Positions 43,208-52,456 are shown, numbered from the stretch's first letter. The stretch: DNA of 64,000 bases from Gilichinskyi gelida (GCA_038040385.1 JBBPII010000005.1:186001-250000); one strand, 5' to 3'. Translations and numbers: made by a program. Notes: generated from the sequence alone by a model not told the origin.

Positions 43208-44424
43208 TCAACGCGGCAGCCGCACCACGAACGCCGCGCCCCGCCCCACCTCTCCCTCCACCTCGATCGTGCCGCGGTGGAGCAGGACGATGTGCTTGGC
43301 GATGGCCAGCCCCAGGCCGGTGCCGGCGACGTCTTGCGAGCGGCTCTTGTCGACGCGGTAGAGGCGGCGGAAGATCCGCTCGCGCTCCGACGGAGGGATA
43401 CCTTCGCCGTGATCCGTGATGCGGATGGTCGCCGCGTCGCCGAGGTCGGCGACCTCGACGTCGATGGTGGTCGACGAGCCGCCGTACTTGATGGCGTTGT
43501 CGACCAGATTCGCCAGCGCCTGCTGGATGCGCATCGGGTCGGCGCTGGCGCGCACGCCGGGGCCGGTGACGACGAAACGCAGCTCCTTCTGCGCGGCGCG
43601 CTCGGCGAAGTCCTCGCAGACGTCGTCGACCAGCCGGCGCAGATCGACGTCCGTCCGCTCCAGACTGAGATCGCCCGCTTCGATGCTGCTCAGCTCCGCG
43701 AGATCGTTGACCAGGCGCTCCAGCCGGCGGATCTGCCGGGCCATGATGCGGCGAAGCTGCCGATCGTCCTCCGGCGCGGCGTGCCCCGCCTCGAACGTAT
43801 CGACGGCCGAGCGGAGCGCGGCGAGCGGGGTGCGGGCCTCGTGCGAGAAGTCGGCGATGAACTCGCGGCGCATCTGCTCGAGCTCCTCCACGCGGGTGAC
43901 GTCGATGAAGAGTGCCACCGCGGCGATGTCGCGCGACGGCAGCGGAAAGGCGCGCATCTCGATCGATCGCTCGCGCACCGTCAGCCGCTCGGCGGCCTCC
44001 TGCCGCGCCAGCGCGCCGTCGAAGCCGGCGAAGACCGCGGCGTGCCGGACGACCTCGCCGAGGGGACGGCCGGTGAAGCCGGCGTCGAGCGCGAAGAGCT
44101 CGATGAAGCGGCGGTTGGCCAGCACCACGCGGCGCTCCGCGTCGATGGCCAGCACCCCCTCCCCCATCCCGTTGAGGATGTGCTGCAGCATGGCCTGCTG
44201 CCATTCGGCAGCGGCCAAACGGCGCTCGAGATCGGAGCGGAGGCGATAGACGTGCGCTGCGATGGGATCGAGATCGCCGAACGAATCGACGTCGAGCGAG
44301 GCCACCGCCTGCGGGTCGGTGCGCTCGAGGCGGGCGGCGAGACGGCGCATGTCGCGACGCGTGCGCGCCAGCAGCGCGCCGAGGACGACGGCCAGCGCGG
44401 CGGCGGCGATCAGCAGGGCGATGG

Positions 44425-44428
<4 letters not shown>
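43208..44428 (-). CDS. phoR: PhoR-like sensor histidine kinase
   Basis: A 406-residue kinase with one N-terminal membrane helix (VTIALLIAAAALAVVLGALLA), a helical linker, a PAS domain (MGEGVLAIDAERRVVLANRR), HisKA (EFIADFSHEARTPLAAL) and HATPase boxes (NLVDNAIKYGG, DHGEGIPPSE, GTGLGLAIAKHIV). The single membrane helix and lack of a periplasmic domain are typical of PhoR, which senses phosphate through PstSCAB-PhoU. The GTG at 44428 overlaps the regulator's stop (GTGA). It is the last gene of the phosphate operon. Confidence 0.88.
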
Positions 44429-45095
<667 letters not shown>

Positions 45096-45099
<4 letters not shown>

Positions 45100-45755
45100 T
45101 CGTTTCCGGCGTGCTTGATGACTTTTCCTTCCACCAGGTAGACCACCATCTCGCAGATGTTGGTGGCGCCGTCAGCCATCCGCTCGAAATACTTGCCGAT
45201 GAAGGTCAACCGGATGGCCGGCGCGATGTTGCGCGGATTCTCCAGCATGTACGTCAGCAGGGTGCGGAACGAGTCCTCGGTGAGCTGATCGACGACGTCA
45301 TCGTGGGCGATGACGGCGCGCGCGAGCTGCGCGTCGCCGCGCACGAACGCGTCGAGCGCCTGGCGCACCATGGTCTGCGCGTCCTCGGCCAGATGCGGGA
45401 GCTGCACGATCGGCTTCAGCATCGGATCGCGGTTCAGCTCGATCACCCGCTCGCAGACGTCCTGCGCCAGGTCGGCGATGCGCTCCAGCTCCGGCGTGAT
45501 CTTCATGACCGCGGCCACGAAGCGGAGATCGGTCGCCGCCGGCTGCATCTTGGCGATCAGCTCGATGGTCTTCTCGTCGATAGTCACCTCCATCCGGTCG
45601 ATCTCATCGTCGTGGGCGATGACGTCGGCGGCCAGGTCGGTGTCGCGTTCCAGCAGCGCGCGGATGGAGCGGCTCATGGCGTCTTCCACCATGGCCCCCA
45701 TTCTTAGAATGAGGTCCTTGAGGTCGTCTATGTCTCGATCGAAGTGTCTTTGCAT
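45096..45755 (-). CDS. phoU: Phosphate signalling regulator PhoU
   Basis: A 219-residue PhoU with two repeats of the three-helix unit: the markers are the acidic metal-binding stretches (IAHDDEIDRMEVTIDEK; IAHDDVVDQLTE) and ERIADLAQDVCE / ERMADGATNICEMV. It links the Pst transporter to PhoR. ATG 45755 was chosen: MQRHFDRDIDDLKDLI is the standard beginning. The open frame extends upstream through an 8-bp tandem repeat to 45827, but that extension (DPETARP repeated) is not PhoU-like. Confidence 0.92.
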
Positions 45756-45760
45756 ATGTG

Positions 45761-45808
45761 GTCTCGCGGTCTCGGGGTCTCGGGGTCTCGCGGTCTCGGG
45801 GTCGTCGG
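45761..45808. repeat. 8-bp tandem repeat between pstB and phoU
   Basis: Five 8-bp units GTCTCGCG, GTCTCGGG, GTCTCGGG, GTCTCGCG, GTCTCGGG follow one another exactly, with a degenerate sixth (GTCGTCGG). The array starts five bases upstream of the phoU ATG on the minus strand and would lie in the phoU leader or in a longer reading frame. Confidence 0.9.
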
Positions 45809-45831
45809 ATGCGCGGAGACCTCGCAACCCC

Positions 45832-46578
45832 CTATCCGAACCTCCCGGTCACGTAATCTTCCGTCATCTTCTCTTTCGGGTTCATGAAGATCTGCCGGGT
45901 GTCGCCGTATTCGATCAATTTGCCGAGCATGAAGAACGCGGTGCGGTCGGAGACGCGCGCGGCCTGCTGCATGTTGTGGGTGACGATAACGATGCTGTAG
46001 TTGTCCTTCAGCTCGTAGATCAGCTCTTCGATCTTCGACGTGGCGATGGGGTCGAGCGCCGACGCCGGCTCGTCCATCAGCAGGATCTCCGGGTCGACCG
46101 CCAGCGCGCGGGCGATGCAGAGCCGCTGTTGCTGTCCGCCCGACAGCGCCATCGCGCTCTCCTGCAGGCGGTCCTTCACCTCGTCCCACAGCGCGGCGCG
46201 GGTGAGCGAGCGCTCCACCGTCGCCTCCAGCTGCCGCTTGTTGCGCATCCCGCCGATGCGCAGGCCGTACGCCACGTTCTCGAAGATCGACTTCGGGAAG
46301 GGATTCGATTTCTGGAAGACCATGCCGACCCGGCGGCGCAGGGAGACGACGTCCGTGCCGGGCGCGTAGACGTCCTTCCCATCGATGGCGATGGTTCCTT
46401 CCGCGCGGGCCTCGGGGATGATGTCGTTCATCCGGTTGATGGAGCGGATGAAGGTCGATTTGCCGCAGCCGGAAGGACCGATCAGCGCGGTCACCTGCCG
46501 GTCGGGGATGTCGATGCTGACGCCGTGCAGCACTTTGGCGTCGCCGTAGTAGAAGTCGAAGTCGCGGACCGAGATCAC
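45832..46578 (-). CDS. pstB: Phosphate ABC transporter ATP-binding protein PstB
   Basis: A 248-residue ATPase with Walker A ALIGPSGCGKSTFIRSINRMND, given here only in part as GPSGCGKST, Q-loop VFQKSNPFPKSI, ABC signature LSGGQQQRLC, Walker B EILLMDEPASALDP and H-loop IVTHNMQQA. The RMND and FQKPNPFP-type motifs are specific to PstB. It powers high-affinity phosphate import with PstC and PstA. GTG 46578 overlaps the pstA stop. Confidence 0.95.
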   Translation of the reverse strand: MISVRDFDFYYGDAKVLHGVSIDIPDRQVTALIGPSGCGKSTFIRSINRMNDIIPEARAEGTIAIDGKDVYAPGTDVVSLRRRVGMVFQKSNPFPKSIFENVAYGLRIGGMRNKRQLEATVERSLTRAALWDEVKDRLQESAMALSGGQQQRLCIARALAVDPEILLMDEPASALDPIATSKIEELIYELKDNYSIVIVTHNMQQAARVSDRTAFFMLGKLIEYGDTRQIFMNPKEKMTEDYVTGRFG

Positions 46579-47420
46579 GGCCGGTTCATCCTTTCCAGGC
46601 GCCGGACGGCGAGGCGGGCGATGATCGAAAGCGCCAGGATCATCATCACCAGCAGAAATGCTCCCGCCCACGCCTGGCGATGCCAGTCGTCGTACGGCGA
46701 GATGGCGTACGTGAAGACCTGCACCGTCAACGAAGCGATCGGCTGGCCGAGGTTGGTCGACCAGAAGCGATTGTTGAACGAGGTGAAGAGCAGCGGGGCC
46801 GTCTCCCCCGCCACGCGCGCCAGCGCCACCAGGATGCCGGTGAGGATGCCGGGAAGGGCGGCGGGGATGATGACGCCGAACACCGCGCGGCTGCGCGAGG
46901 CGCCGAGGGCCAGCGCCCCTTCGCGCAGCCCGGGCGGCACCAGCCGCAGCAGCTCCTCGGTGGTCCGGATCACGATCGGAATCATCAGCAGTCCGAGGGC
47001 GAAGCCGCCGGCGATGGCGCTGAAGCGCTTCACCGGCAGCACGGCCAGGCCGTAGGCGAAGATGCCGATCACGATCGACGGCACGCCGTTCATCACGTCG
47101 GCGGCGAAACGGACCGCCGACGAGAACTTCGAGCGCGGGTATTCGGAGAGGTGAATGCCGCAGATGCAGCCGACCGGCACGGCGAAGAGCGCCGCCAGGC
47201 CGATGAGGATCAGCGTCCCCACGATGGCGTTGGCCATTCCCCCGCCCTCTTCCCCTACCGGCTTCGGCATCTGGGTGAAGAAGGCGAGGTTGAGCGCGCC
47301 GGCGCCCTCCTTCACCACGTAGAAGAGGATCAGCGCCAGCGGGATGAGGGCGATGAGCACGGCCATGCCGCAGAGGGTCTCGAAGACCCGGGAGACGATC
47401 TTGCGCCGGCGCGCGCTCAT
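46575..47420 (-). CDS. pstA: Phosphate ABC transporter permease PstA
   Basis: A 281-residue membrane permease with about six helices and the EAA-type loop ALALGASRSRAVFGVIIPAALPGI that docks PstB. The N-terminal VSRVFETLCGMAVLIALIPLALILFYVVKEG pattern is usual for PstA. ATG 47420 overlaps the pstC stop (ATGA). It forms the translocation channel with PstC. Confidence 0.94.
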   Translation of the reverse strand: MSARRRKIVSRVFETLCGMAVLIALIPLALILFYVVKEGAGALNLAFFTQMPKPVGEEGGGMANAIVGTLILIGLAALFAVPVGCICGIHLSEYPRSKFSSAVRFAADVMNGVPSIVIGIFAYGLAVLPVKRFSAIAGGFALGLLMIPIVIRTTEELLRLVPPGLREGALALGASRSRAVFGVIIPAALPGILTGILVALARVAGETAPLLFTSFNNRFWSTNLGQPIASLTVQVFTYAISPYDDWHRQAWAGAFLLVMMILALSIIARLAVRRLERMNRP

Positions 47421-48286
47421 ACGTTCTTCATCCTCCAGATTAATAGTCGTGATAATCCATTGATTATAATTGTGATGATAAAGAGCAATAATCCGATCTC
47501 GATCAGGGCGTGCAGGTACAGCTCGTCCGCCGCCTCGGTGAACTCGTTGGCGATGACCGCCGCCATGGTGTACTGCGGCGCGTAGAGCGACAGCGACACC
47601 CGCGGGCTGTTGCCGATGACCATGGTCACCGCCATGGTCTCGCCGAGCGCGCGGCCGAAGCCGAGCATCACCGCGCCGAAGATGCCGCTCTTCCCGTAGC
47701 TCATGGCGACTTTGATCGCCTCCCAGCGCGTGGAGCCGAGCGCGTACGCCGCCTCGCGCTGCGTGCTGGGCACGTTCTTCAGGATCTCGCGCGCCACCGA
47801 CGAGGTGAAGGGGATGACCATGATGGCCAGGATCAGCGCGGCGGCCATCATGCCGACCCCGAGCGCCGGCTTCGCGCCGAGCGCGATCTCGATCTTCCGC
47901 ACGATCGGCACCAGGACGAAGATGCCCCACAGGCCGTAGACGATCGACGGGATCGCCGCCAGGAGCTCGGTGAGATACGAGAGCGGCTGCCGCAGCCATC
48001 GCGGCGACAACTCGGTGATGAAGATGGCGATGCCGAGGGCGATCGGCGTGGCCAGGGCCAGAGCGAGGACCGACGAGTAGAGCGTGCCCCAGATGAACGG
48101 CAGCGCGCCGAACTCGCCCGAAACCGGGTCCCAGACTTTCGTGGTCCAGAACGAGAGCCCGAACTTCCCGATCGAGAGCCACGACTGGCGCGTCAGCTCG
48201 AAGGCGATGCCGGCGACGATCAGCAGCACCAGCCCTGCGACGGCGCCGGTGGCGAGCCGGAAGCCGCGATCGTCGCCGCGCTTCAC
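47417..48286 (-). CDS. pstC: Phosphate ABC transporter permease PstC
   Basis: A 289-residue permease with about six membrane helices, the PstC marker GALPFIWGTLYSSVLAL, and the EAA loop AAYALGSTRWEAIKVAMSYGKSGI. GTG 48286 overlaps the pstS stop by four bases, so the pstSCAB genes are translationally coupled from end to end. Confidence 0.94.
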   Translation of the reverse strand: MKRGDDRGFRLATGAVAGLVLLIVAGIAFELTRQSWLSIGKFGLSFWTTKVWDPVSGEFGALPFIWGTLYSSVLALALATPIALGIAIFITELSPRWLRQPLSYLTELLAAIPSIVYGLWGIFVLVPIVRKIEIALGAKPALGVGMMAAALILAIMVIPFTSSVAREILKNVPSTQREAAYALGSTRWEAIKVAMSYGKSGIFGAVMLGFGRALGETMAVTMVIGNSPRVSLSLYAPQYTMAAVIANEFTEAADELYLHALIEIGLLLFIITIIINGLSRLLIWRMKNV

Positions 48287-49326
48287 AGCGCGATGCGTCC
48301 CAGCGCCGCCATCTCCTTCTCCACCACCGGCTGCGGCAGCGGCGCGTATCCCAGTTCGGGAGCGAACTTCTGACCGTCGGTCAGCGCCCACTTCATGAAG
48401 TCGACCATGATCCGCGCGCGCTCTTTGTCGCTCGGATTCTGGTACAGCAGGATCCAGGTGAAGGACGAGATCGGATAGGCATCCTTCCCATCGGCGTTGG
48501 TGATGGAGACGCGGAAATCATCGGGGACCGCCACGCCGGCCGCCGCCGTGGTCACCGACTGCAGCGTCGCGTTGACGTGCTCGCCCGCCTTGTTCTGCAC
48601 GGAGCCGAACAGGATGTTGTTGTGCGATGCGTAGATCAGCTCGACGTATCCGATGGCGCCGGGCGTCTGCCGCACCAGGCCGGCCACGCCTTCGTTGCCC
48701 TTCGCGCCGACGCCCGCAGGCCAATTGACCGAGGTCGCCACGCCGACTTTCTGCTGATACTCGGGCGAGACCTTGGAGAGGTAGTCGCACCAGATGTAGG
48801 TGGTCCCCGAGCCGTCCGAGCGATGCACGACCACGATGTCCGTCGCCGGCAGCTTCACGCCGGGATTGACTGCGGCGATCGCTCGATCGTTCCACTTGGT
48901 GATCTTGCCGAGGTAGACATCGGCTAGGAGCGGCCCGGTGAAGCGGAGGGTCTGCTCGAGCCCCTCGACGTTGTAGATCGGCACCACCGCACCGAGGACG
49001 GTGGGGAAGTGCATGATCGGTCCCGGCGCCGCCTTGAGCTGCTCGTCGGTCATGGGGCCGTCGGTCGCGCCGAAGAAAACGGTCTGCGCGCTGAGCTGCT
49101 TGATGCCACCGCCCGAGCCGATCGACTGGTAATTGATCCGGACGTTCGTGTGGCTCTTGCCGTACTCGTCGAACCACTTCGAATAGATGGGATACGGGAA
49201 GGTCGCGCCCGCGCCGTTGATCTGGATGGTCTGCCCCGCGGGCGCATCCGTCGCGGTGTTCGCCACCTCGGCCGGCTTGCACGACGCCAGAGCTAGCGCC
49301 AGGAGGATGTAAATGCCGTTCTTCAT
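48283..49326 (-). CDS. pstS: Phosphate-binding lipoprotein PstS
   Basis: A 347-residue substrate-binding protein with a lipoprotein signal (LLALALASC, Cys16) and the phosphate-binding loops INGAGATFPYPIYSKWF, NYQSIGSGGGIKQLSA, FFGATDGPMTDEQL and VVHRSDGSGTTYIW. It delivers phosphate to PstCA at the inner membrane. It closely resembles the second PstS at 50201-51208 through most of its length, indicating duplication. Candidate Pho-box repeats lie 44-64 bases upstream of its ATG. Confidence 0.94.
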   Translation of the reverse strand: MKNGIYILLALALASCKPAEVANTATDAPAGQTIQINGAGATFPYPIYSKWFDEYGKSHTNVRINYQSIGSGGGIKQLSAQTVFFGATDGPMTDEQLKAAPGPIMHFPTVLGAVVPIYNVEGLEQTLRFTGPLLADVYLGKITKWNDRAIAAVNPGVKLPATDIVVVHRSDGSGTTYIWCDYLSKVSPEYQQKVGVATSVNWPAGVGAKGNEGVAGLVRQTPGAIGYVELIYASHNNILFGSVQNKAGEHVNATLQSVTTAAAGVAVPDDFRVSITNADGKDAYPISSFTWILLYQNPSDKERARIMVDFMKWALTDGQKFAPELGYAPLPQPVVEKEMAALGRIAL

Positions 49327-49369
49327 GACGGCGGATCGTAAAGAGCGGGTAAAGAGACGGAGCGCAGGG

Positions 49370-49390
49370 CGTGTAAATTCGGTGTGAATG
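49370..49390 (-). promoter_or_regulatory. Candidate Pho box upstream of pstS
   Basis: On the minus strand the sequence reads ATTCACACCGAATTTACACG: two TTCAC/TTTAC half-sites whose starts are 11 bp apart, the spacing PhoB requires. A very similar arrangement lies at 52344-52363 upstream of the porin-pstS2 genes. A further pair, CTTTACCCGCTCTTTACG, lies between it and the ATG. Confidence 0.6.
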
Positions 49391-49401
49391 GCCTCGCGAC
49401 C

Positions 49402-49450
49402 CCCCCTCGCCCGCGTGAGTGGGAGAGGTTGCCCGAAGGGCGGGTGAGGG
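49402..49450. repeat. Palindromic repeat between pstS and the DUF2442 gene
   Basis: CCCTCGCCCG and CGGGTGAGGG form imperfect arms around GTGAGTGGGAGAGGTTGCCC. It resembles dispersed intergenic repeats in GC-rich genomes. It lies just downstream of the DUF2442 stop, where it could end that transcript, and upstream of the pstS Pho-box region. Confidence 0.6.
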
Positions 49451-49457
49451 TGAAGAG

Positions 49458-49724
49458 CTAGGTGCCTTTTCGCCTCGGCGCCGGCGTGCCACGCAGAATG
49501 CCGTTGACGCTCAGATCTTCGTCTACGTCCGGCCAGTGAATGCCTTCGCCATCACCGATCAATTCCCAATTGGCGCGCTGAGCCGGTGAAGCGTCGAGCA
49601 AGCGGGGGTACCAAACTAACGGCGCGGAAATCTTGCGGCCATCGGCGAGGAACACAACAAGCTCGTTATCGGTGACGTCGATATTCGTGGCTCGAGGTTC
49701 GTAATCAAGTGCCAAAGTGCTCAT
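49458..49724 (-). CDS. DUF2442 domain protein
   Basis: An 88-residue protein with the DUF2442 pattern (VTDNELVVFLADGRKISAPLVWYPRLLDASPAQRANWELIG, seen in pieces; GIHWPDVDEDLSVNGILRG). It overlaps the DUF4160 gene by 20 bases. The two families occur together very often as a small operon and are suspected toxin-antitoxin-like modules; a biochemical role is not established. Its location interrupts the phosphate operon. Confidence 0.88.
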   Translation of the reverse strand: MSTLALDYEPRATNIDVTDNELVVFLADGRKISAPLVWYPRLLDASPAQRANWELIGDGEGIHWPDVDEDLSVNGILRGTPAPRRKGT

Positions 49725-49941
49725 TCCACGCCTCGAGAAATTGTTCGCGGTTGCGCGTCACGATTTGTCTGATCTCGTTCAGTTCGTGCGCCACGAAGCG
49801 TGTCGACCGCTCCAGATCTACCGGTGAAAGCCAGAACTTGGCCGAGCATCGTTCGCGACGGACGTGGACATGAGGAGGTTCCACGCCATCGTTGCTGTAA
49901 AAGAAGAAACGGTAACCACCGATCTTCGTGATGTTCGGCAT
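49705..49941 (-). CDS. DUF4160 domain protein
   Basis: A 78-residue protein with DUF4160 hallmarks: FFFYSNDGVEPPHVHVRRE near the middle and a C-terminal helix (REQFLEAWNEHFG). It precedes DUF2442 on the same strand. In other genomes DUF4160 is the first gene of the pair. It sits between the two pstS paralogues without a role in phosphate uptake being evident. Confidence 0.88.
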   Translation of the reverse strand: MPNITKIGGYRFFFYSNDGVEPPHVHVRRERCSAKFWLSPVDLERSTRFVAHELNEIRQIVTRNREQFLEAWNEHFGT

Positions 49942-50143
49942 GTCTCATATCTCGGCCCGAAGCTTAGCAGGCTACGAGCGCGTGAGGGTCTATTCCGCAC
50001 CCGCTTCAGCGCCTCCGGTGACGTGGAGTGTGCAACTTCGTGGGACCAAAATGTGCCCACTGCTGCGCTCACGTCGGGTCGCACAACTACAACCGCTCGC
50101 CGTCCTTGACAGCGATTGCGCCCTCATCCGCCGCTTCGCGGCA

Positions 50144-50169
50144 CCTTCTCCCGCTCACGCGGGAGAAGG
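50144..50169. terminator. Perfect 11-bp hairpin downstream of pstS2
   Basis: CCTTCTCCCGC and GCGGGAGAAGG are perfect arms with a four-base loop (50144-50169). It lies 32 bases after the pstS2 stop on the minus strand. A second hairpin, GGGCGCG/CGCGCCC at 50181-50200, directly follows the stop. Neither has a T-run, so they may be repeats that also act as 3' stabilisers. Confidence 0.55.
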
Positions 50170-50200
50170 ACGGGAGTGTCGGGCGCGCTGCTGCGCGCCC

Positions 50201-51208
50201 CTACCGCACCCGCTTCAGCGCTTCCAGCTCCAGCGTCACCACCTCCCGCGGCAGCGGCGCGTAACCGAGCTCGGGGGCGAACTTCTGGCCGTCGGCGAGC
50301 GCCCATTTGATGAAGTCGACGAGCATCTTCGAGCGCTGCGCGTCCTTCGGCGACTCCTGCACCAGGAGCCAGGTGAACGACGAGATGGGGTAGACATTCT
50401 TCCCCGGCGCGTTGGTGATCGACACCCGGAAATCCTTCGGCATGTTCTTCGCCGCGGCGGCCGCGGCGTTGGACACCGTTTCCGTCGATGCCCGGACGTA
50501 CTCGCCGGCCGCGTTCTGCACGGCGCCGTACGCGATCTTGTTCTGCACCGCGTAGATCAGCTCCACGTAGCCGATCGCGCCGGGCTGCTGCTTGACCAGC
50601 CCGGCCACCCCTTCGTTCCCCTTCCCGCCCACCCCCGCCGGCCAGTTCACCGACGTGGCCACGCCCACCTTCCGCTTCCACTCCGGCGAGACCTTCGCCA
50701 GGAAGTCGCAGAAGATGTAGCTGGTGCCGGAGCCGTCGGAGCGATGCACCACCGTGATGTCGTCGTCCGGCAGGGTGATGCCGGGGTTCACGTTGCGGAT
50801 GGCCGGGTCGTTCCACTTGGTGATCTTGCCGAGGAAGATGTCGGCGAGGACCGCGGCGGGGAAGCGCAGCTCGGCGCTGACGCCGGGGATGTTGTAGACC
50901 GGCACCACCCCGCCGAGGACAGTCGGCACGTGGAGGATGCGGAAGCCGGCGGCGAGGATCTGATCGTTGGTCATCGGCCCGTCGGTGGCGCCGAAGAACA
51001 CCGTGCCGGCGGAGAGCTGGCGGATGCCGCCGCCCGATCCGATGGACTGATAGTTGATCAACACGTTCGGGTGCAGCTTGTTGTACTCGGAGAACCACTT
51101 CGAATAGATCGGATACGGGAAGGTCGCGCCGGCGCCGTTGATCTGGACGTTCTGCGCGGATAGAGCGGTCGCGAGCAGCATCGCGGCTGCGAAGAAAAAT
51201 CGCTTCAT
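50201..51208 (-). CDS. pstS: Second phosphate-binding protein PstS
   Basis: A 335-residue PstS with a plain Sec signal peptide (FFFAAAMLLATALSAQN), so it should be soluble in the periplasm, unlike the lipoprotein copy at 48283. The ligand loops are intact (INGAGATFPYPIYSKWF, SIGSGGGIRQLSAG, FFGATDGPMTNDQI, VVHRSDGSGTSYIF). It follows a porin gene by 10 bases and probably shares its transcript. The two PstS proteins may differ in affinity or in how they partner with PstCA. Confidence 0.93.
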   Translation of the reverse strand: MKRFFFAAAMLLATALSAQNVQINGAGATFPYPIYSKWFSEYNKLHPNVLINYQSIGSGGGIRQLSAGTVFFGATDGPMTNDQILAAGFRILHVPTVLGGVVPVYNIPGVSAELRFPAAVLADIFLGKITKWNDPAIRNVNPGITLPDDDITVVHRSDGSGTSYIFCDFLAKVSPEWKRKVGVATSVNWPAGVGGKGNEGVAGLVKQQPGAIGYVELIYAVQNKIAYGAVQNAAGEYVRASTETVSNAAAAAAKNMPKDFRVSITNAPGKNVYPISSFTWLLVQESPKDAQRSKMLVDFIKWALADGQKFAPELGYAPLPREVVTLELEALKRVR

Positions 51209-51218
51209 GTCGTTCTCC

Positions 51219-52280
51219 TTAGAAGTTGATGAACATCTTCAAGCCGTAGCGTGTGTCGCGGGGGCGGGCGGGCGTGAAGCCGCTCTGGCGGAGCGAGTCG
51301 TAGTCGAGCATCAGCGCCGCGGTCACCTTCTGAAGATTCGGGACCCAGTAGGCGATGCCGGCGATGTCGCGCTTGCGCTTCTGATCGGTGCCCTTGGTGG
51401 GCTTGGTCTCGTCGTGACGGAGGAGCAATTCCCAGCTTGGATTGAAGAGCTTCGGCGCGGCCCAGACGGCGAACCCGCTCCCCTCCACCGTCACGGCCGT
51501 CGGCGTGGTCTGGTCCTTCGTCGAGAGCAGCTCCACTCCGGCGTTGCCACGGGGGTGCTCGAAGGTCACCTGCCCGATCAGACGCTCGCGCTTCGCGTCT
51601 TTCTGAACGTTGTCCTCGATGGCGAAGCCGGTGACGCGCAGCCCCTTCCAGACGCCGCCGAGGGGGAACGGCCGCACCGTGCCGCGGATCTGAAATCCCT
51701 TTTCGTCGTTGACCTCGGCGCGGCTGTAGCCCTCGCCGTTGTAGAAGCCGCCGTGGACCTCGCCGTAGCCGCCGGGGAAGTTCCAGCGGCCGGAGAGGCC
51801 GGCGTCGGATGAGGTGATGTACCCCTCGCGCTCCGGAAACAGCGTCCCCTGCCACCGGTATCGGTAGATGCTTTCGGTGTAGTCGAGGTACGGCGTCTGC
51901 TGGATGCCGAAGCGCACCCACGATCCCTTGGTGGTCCAATCGTCGAGGTTGAGCTGCGCGTACGCGTACTTCAGTCGGAAGGTCAGCGAGCCGTTGAGCG
52001 AGCTGCCGCTGCCGCTCTCGCGGGTGACGTCAGGGGTGACGCGGAAGGCGATGCGGTGGTTGAGGTTACCGGTGACGTTGATGTAGGCGCGAGCGACGTT
52101 GAACGCGTCGTTGATGCGGTCGCCTTTGGTGTAGTCGGCAAAGATCGTCGCGCCGACCTTGAACGACGGCGTGTCGTCCGGGGGCGTGTAGCCTTCCGCG
52201 GGCGTCACCTGCGCGAACGCGCCTGCCGCCGCCACCGTGATGGTTGTCGCCATGAGCCACCTGCTGATGCTTCGTGTCAT
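51219..52280 (-). CDS. OprO/OprP-like phosphate-associated porin
   Basis: A 353-residue outer-membrane protein with a signal peptide (WLMATTITVAAAGAFAQ) and alternating beta strands ending MFINF, the terminal Phe of a barrel. Segments such as IFADYTKGDRINDAFNVARAY, YAYAQLNL, and GRWNFPGGYGEVHGGFYN resemble phosphate-selective porin types. The place at the head of the pstS2 transcript, behind a candidate Pho box, supports a role in phosphate passage across the outer membrane. AAGGAGG precedes the ATG. Confidence 0.85.
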   Translation of the reverse strand: MTRSISRWLMATTITVAAAGAFAQVTPAEGYTPPDDTPSFKVGATIFADYTKGDRINDAFNVARAYINVTGNLNHRIAFRVTPDVTRESGSGSSLNGSLTFRLKYAYAQLNLDDWTTKGSWVRFGIQQTPYLDYTESIYRYRWQGTLFPEREGYITSSDAGLSGRWNFPGGYGEVHGGFYNGEGYSRAEVNDEKGFQIRGTVRPFPLGGVWKGLRVTGFAIEDNVQKDAKRERLIGQVTFEHPRGNAGVELLSTKDQTTPTAVTVEGSGFAVWAAPKLFNPSWELLLRHDETKPTKGTDQKRKRDIAGIAYWVPNLQKVTAALMLDYDSLRQSGFTPARPRDTRYGLKMFINF

Positions 52281-52343
52281 TTCGCTGGAGCCTCCTTGTT
52301 GGGCGCGATGCTAGGGCCGCGATGTGACGGAGGATCTCACGCG

Positions 52344-52363
52344 GTGTGAATTCGGAGTGAAAG
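52344..52363 (-). promoter_or_regulatory. Candidate Pho box upstream of the porin-pstS2 operon
   Basis: On the minus strand it reads TTTCACTCCGAATTCACACC: two TTCAC half-sites with starts 11 bp apart, separated by TCCGAA. The same half-site and a CCGAA spacer occur before pstS. It lies 64-83 bases upstream of the porin ATG, and also between the porin and the divergent tonB gene. Confidence 0.6.
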
Positions 52364-52456
52364 TGGGATAGGCTCCCGGCACCCCAAAGCCCAGGTTGGC
52401 ATCAACCCTGAACCCCGCATCGTCATCCCGTTCGGACGGAGCGAGAGGAAGCCAGC

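Noticed and set aside
45756..45827. An N-terminal extension of PhoU through the 8-bp repeats
   Set aside because: The extension reads DPETARP repeats, unlike PhoU, and the ATG at 45755 matches the family start.
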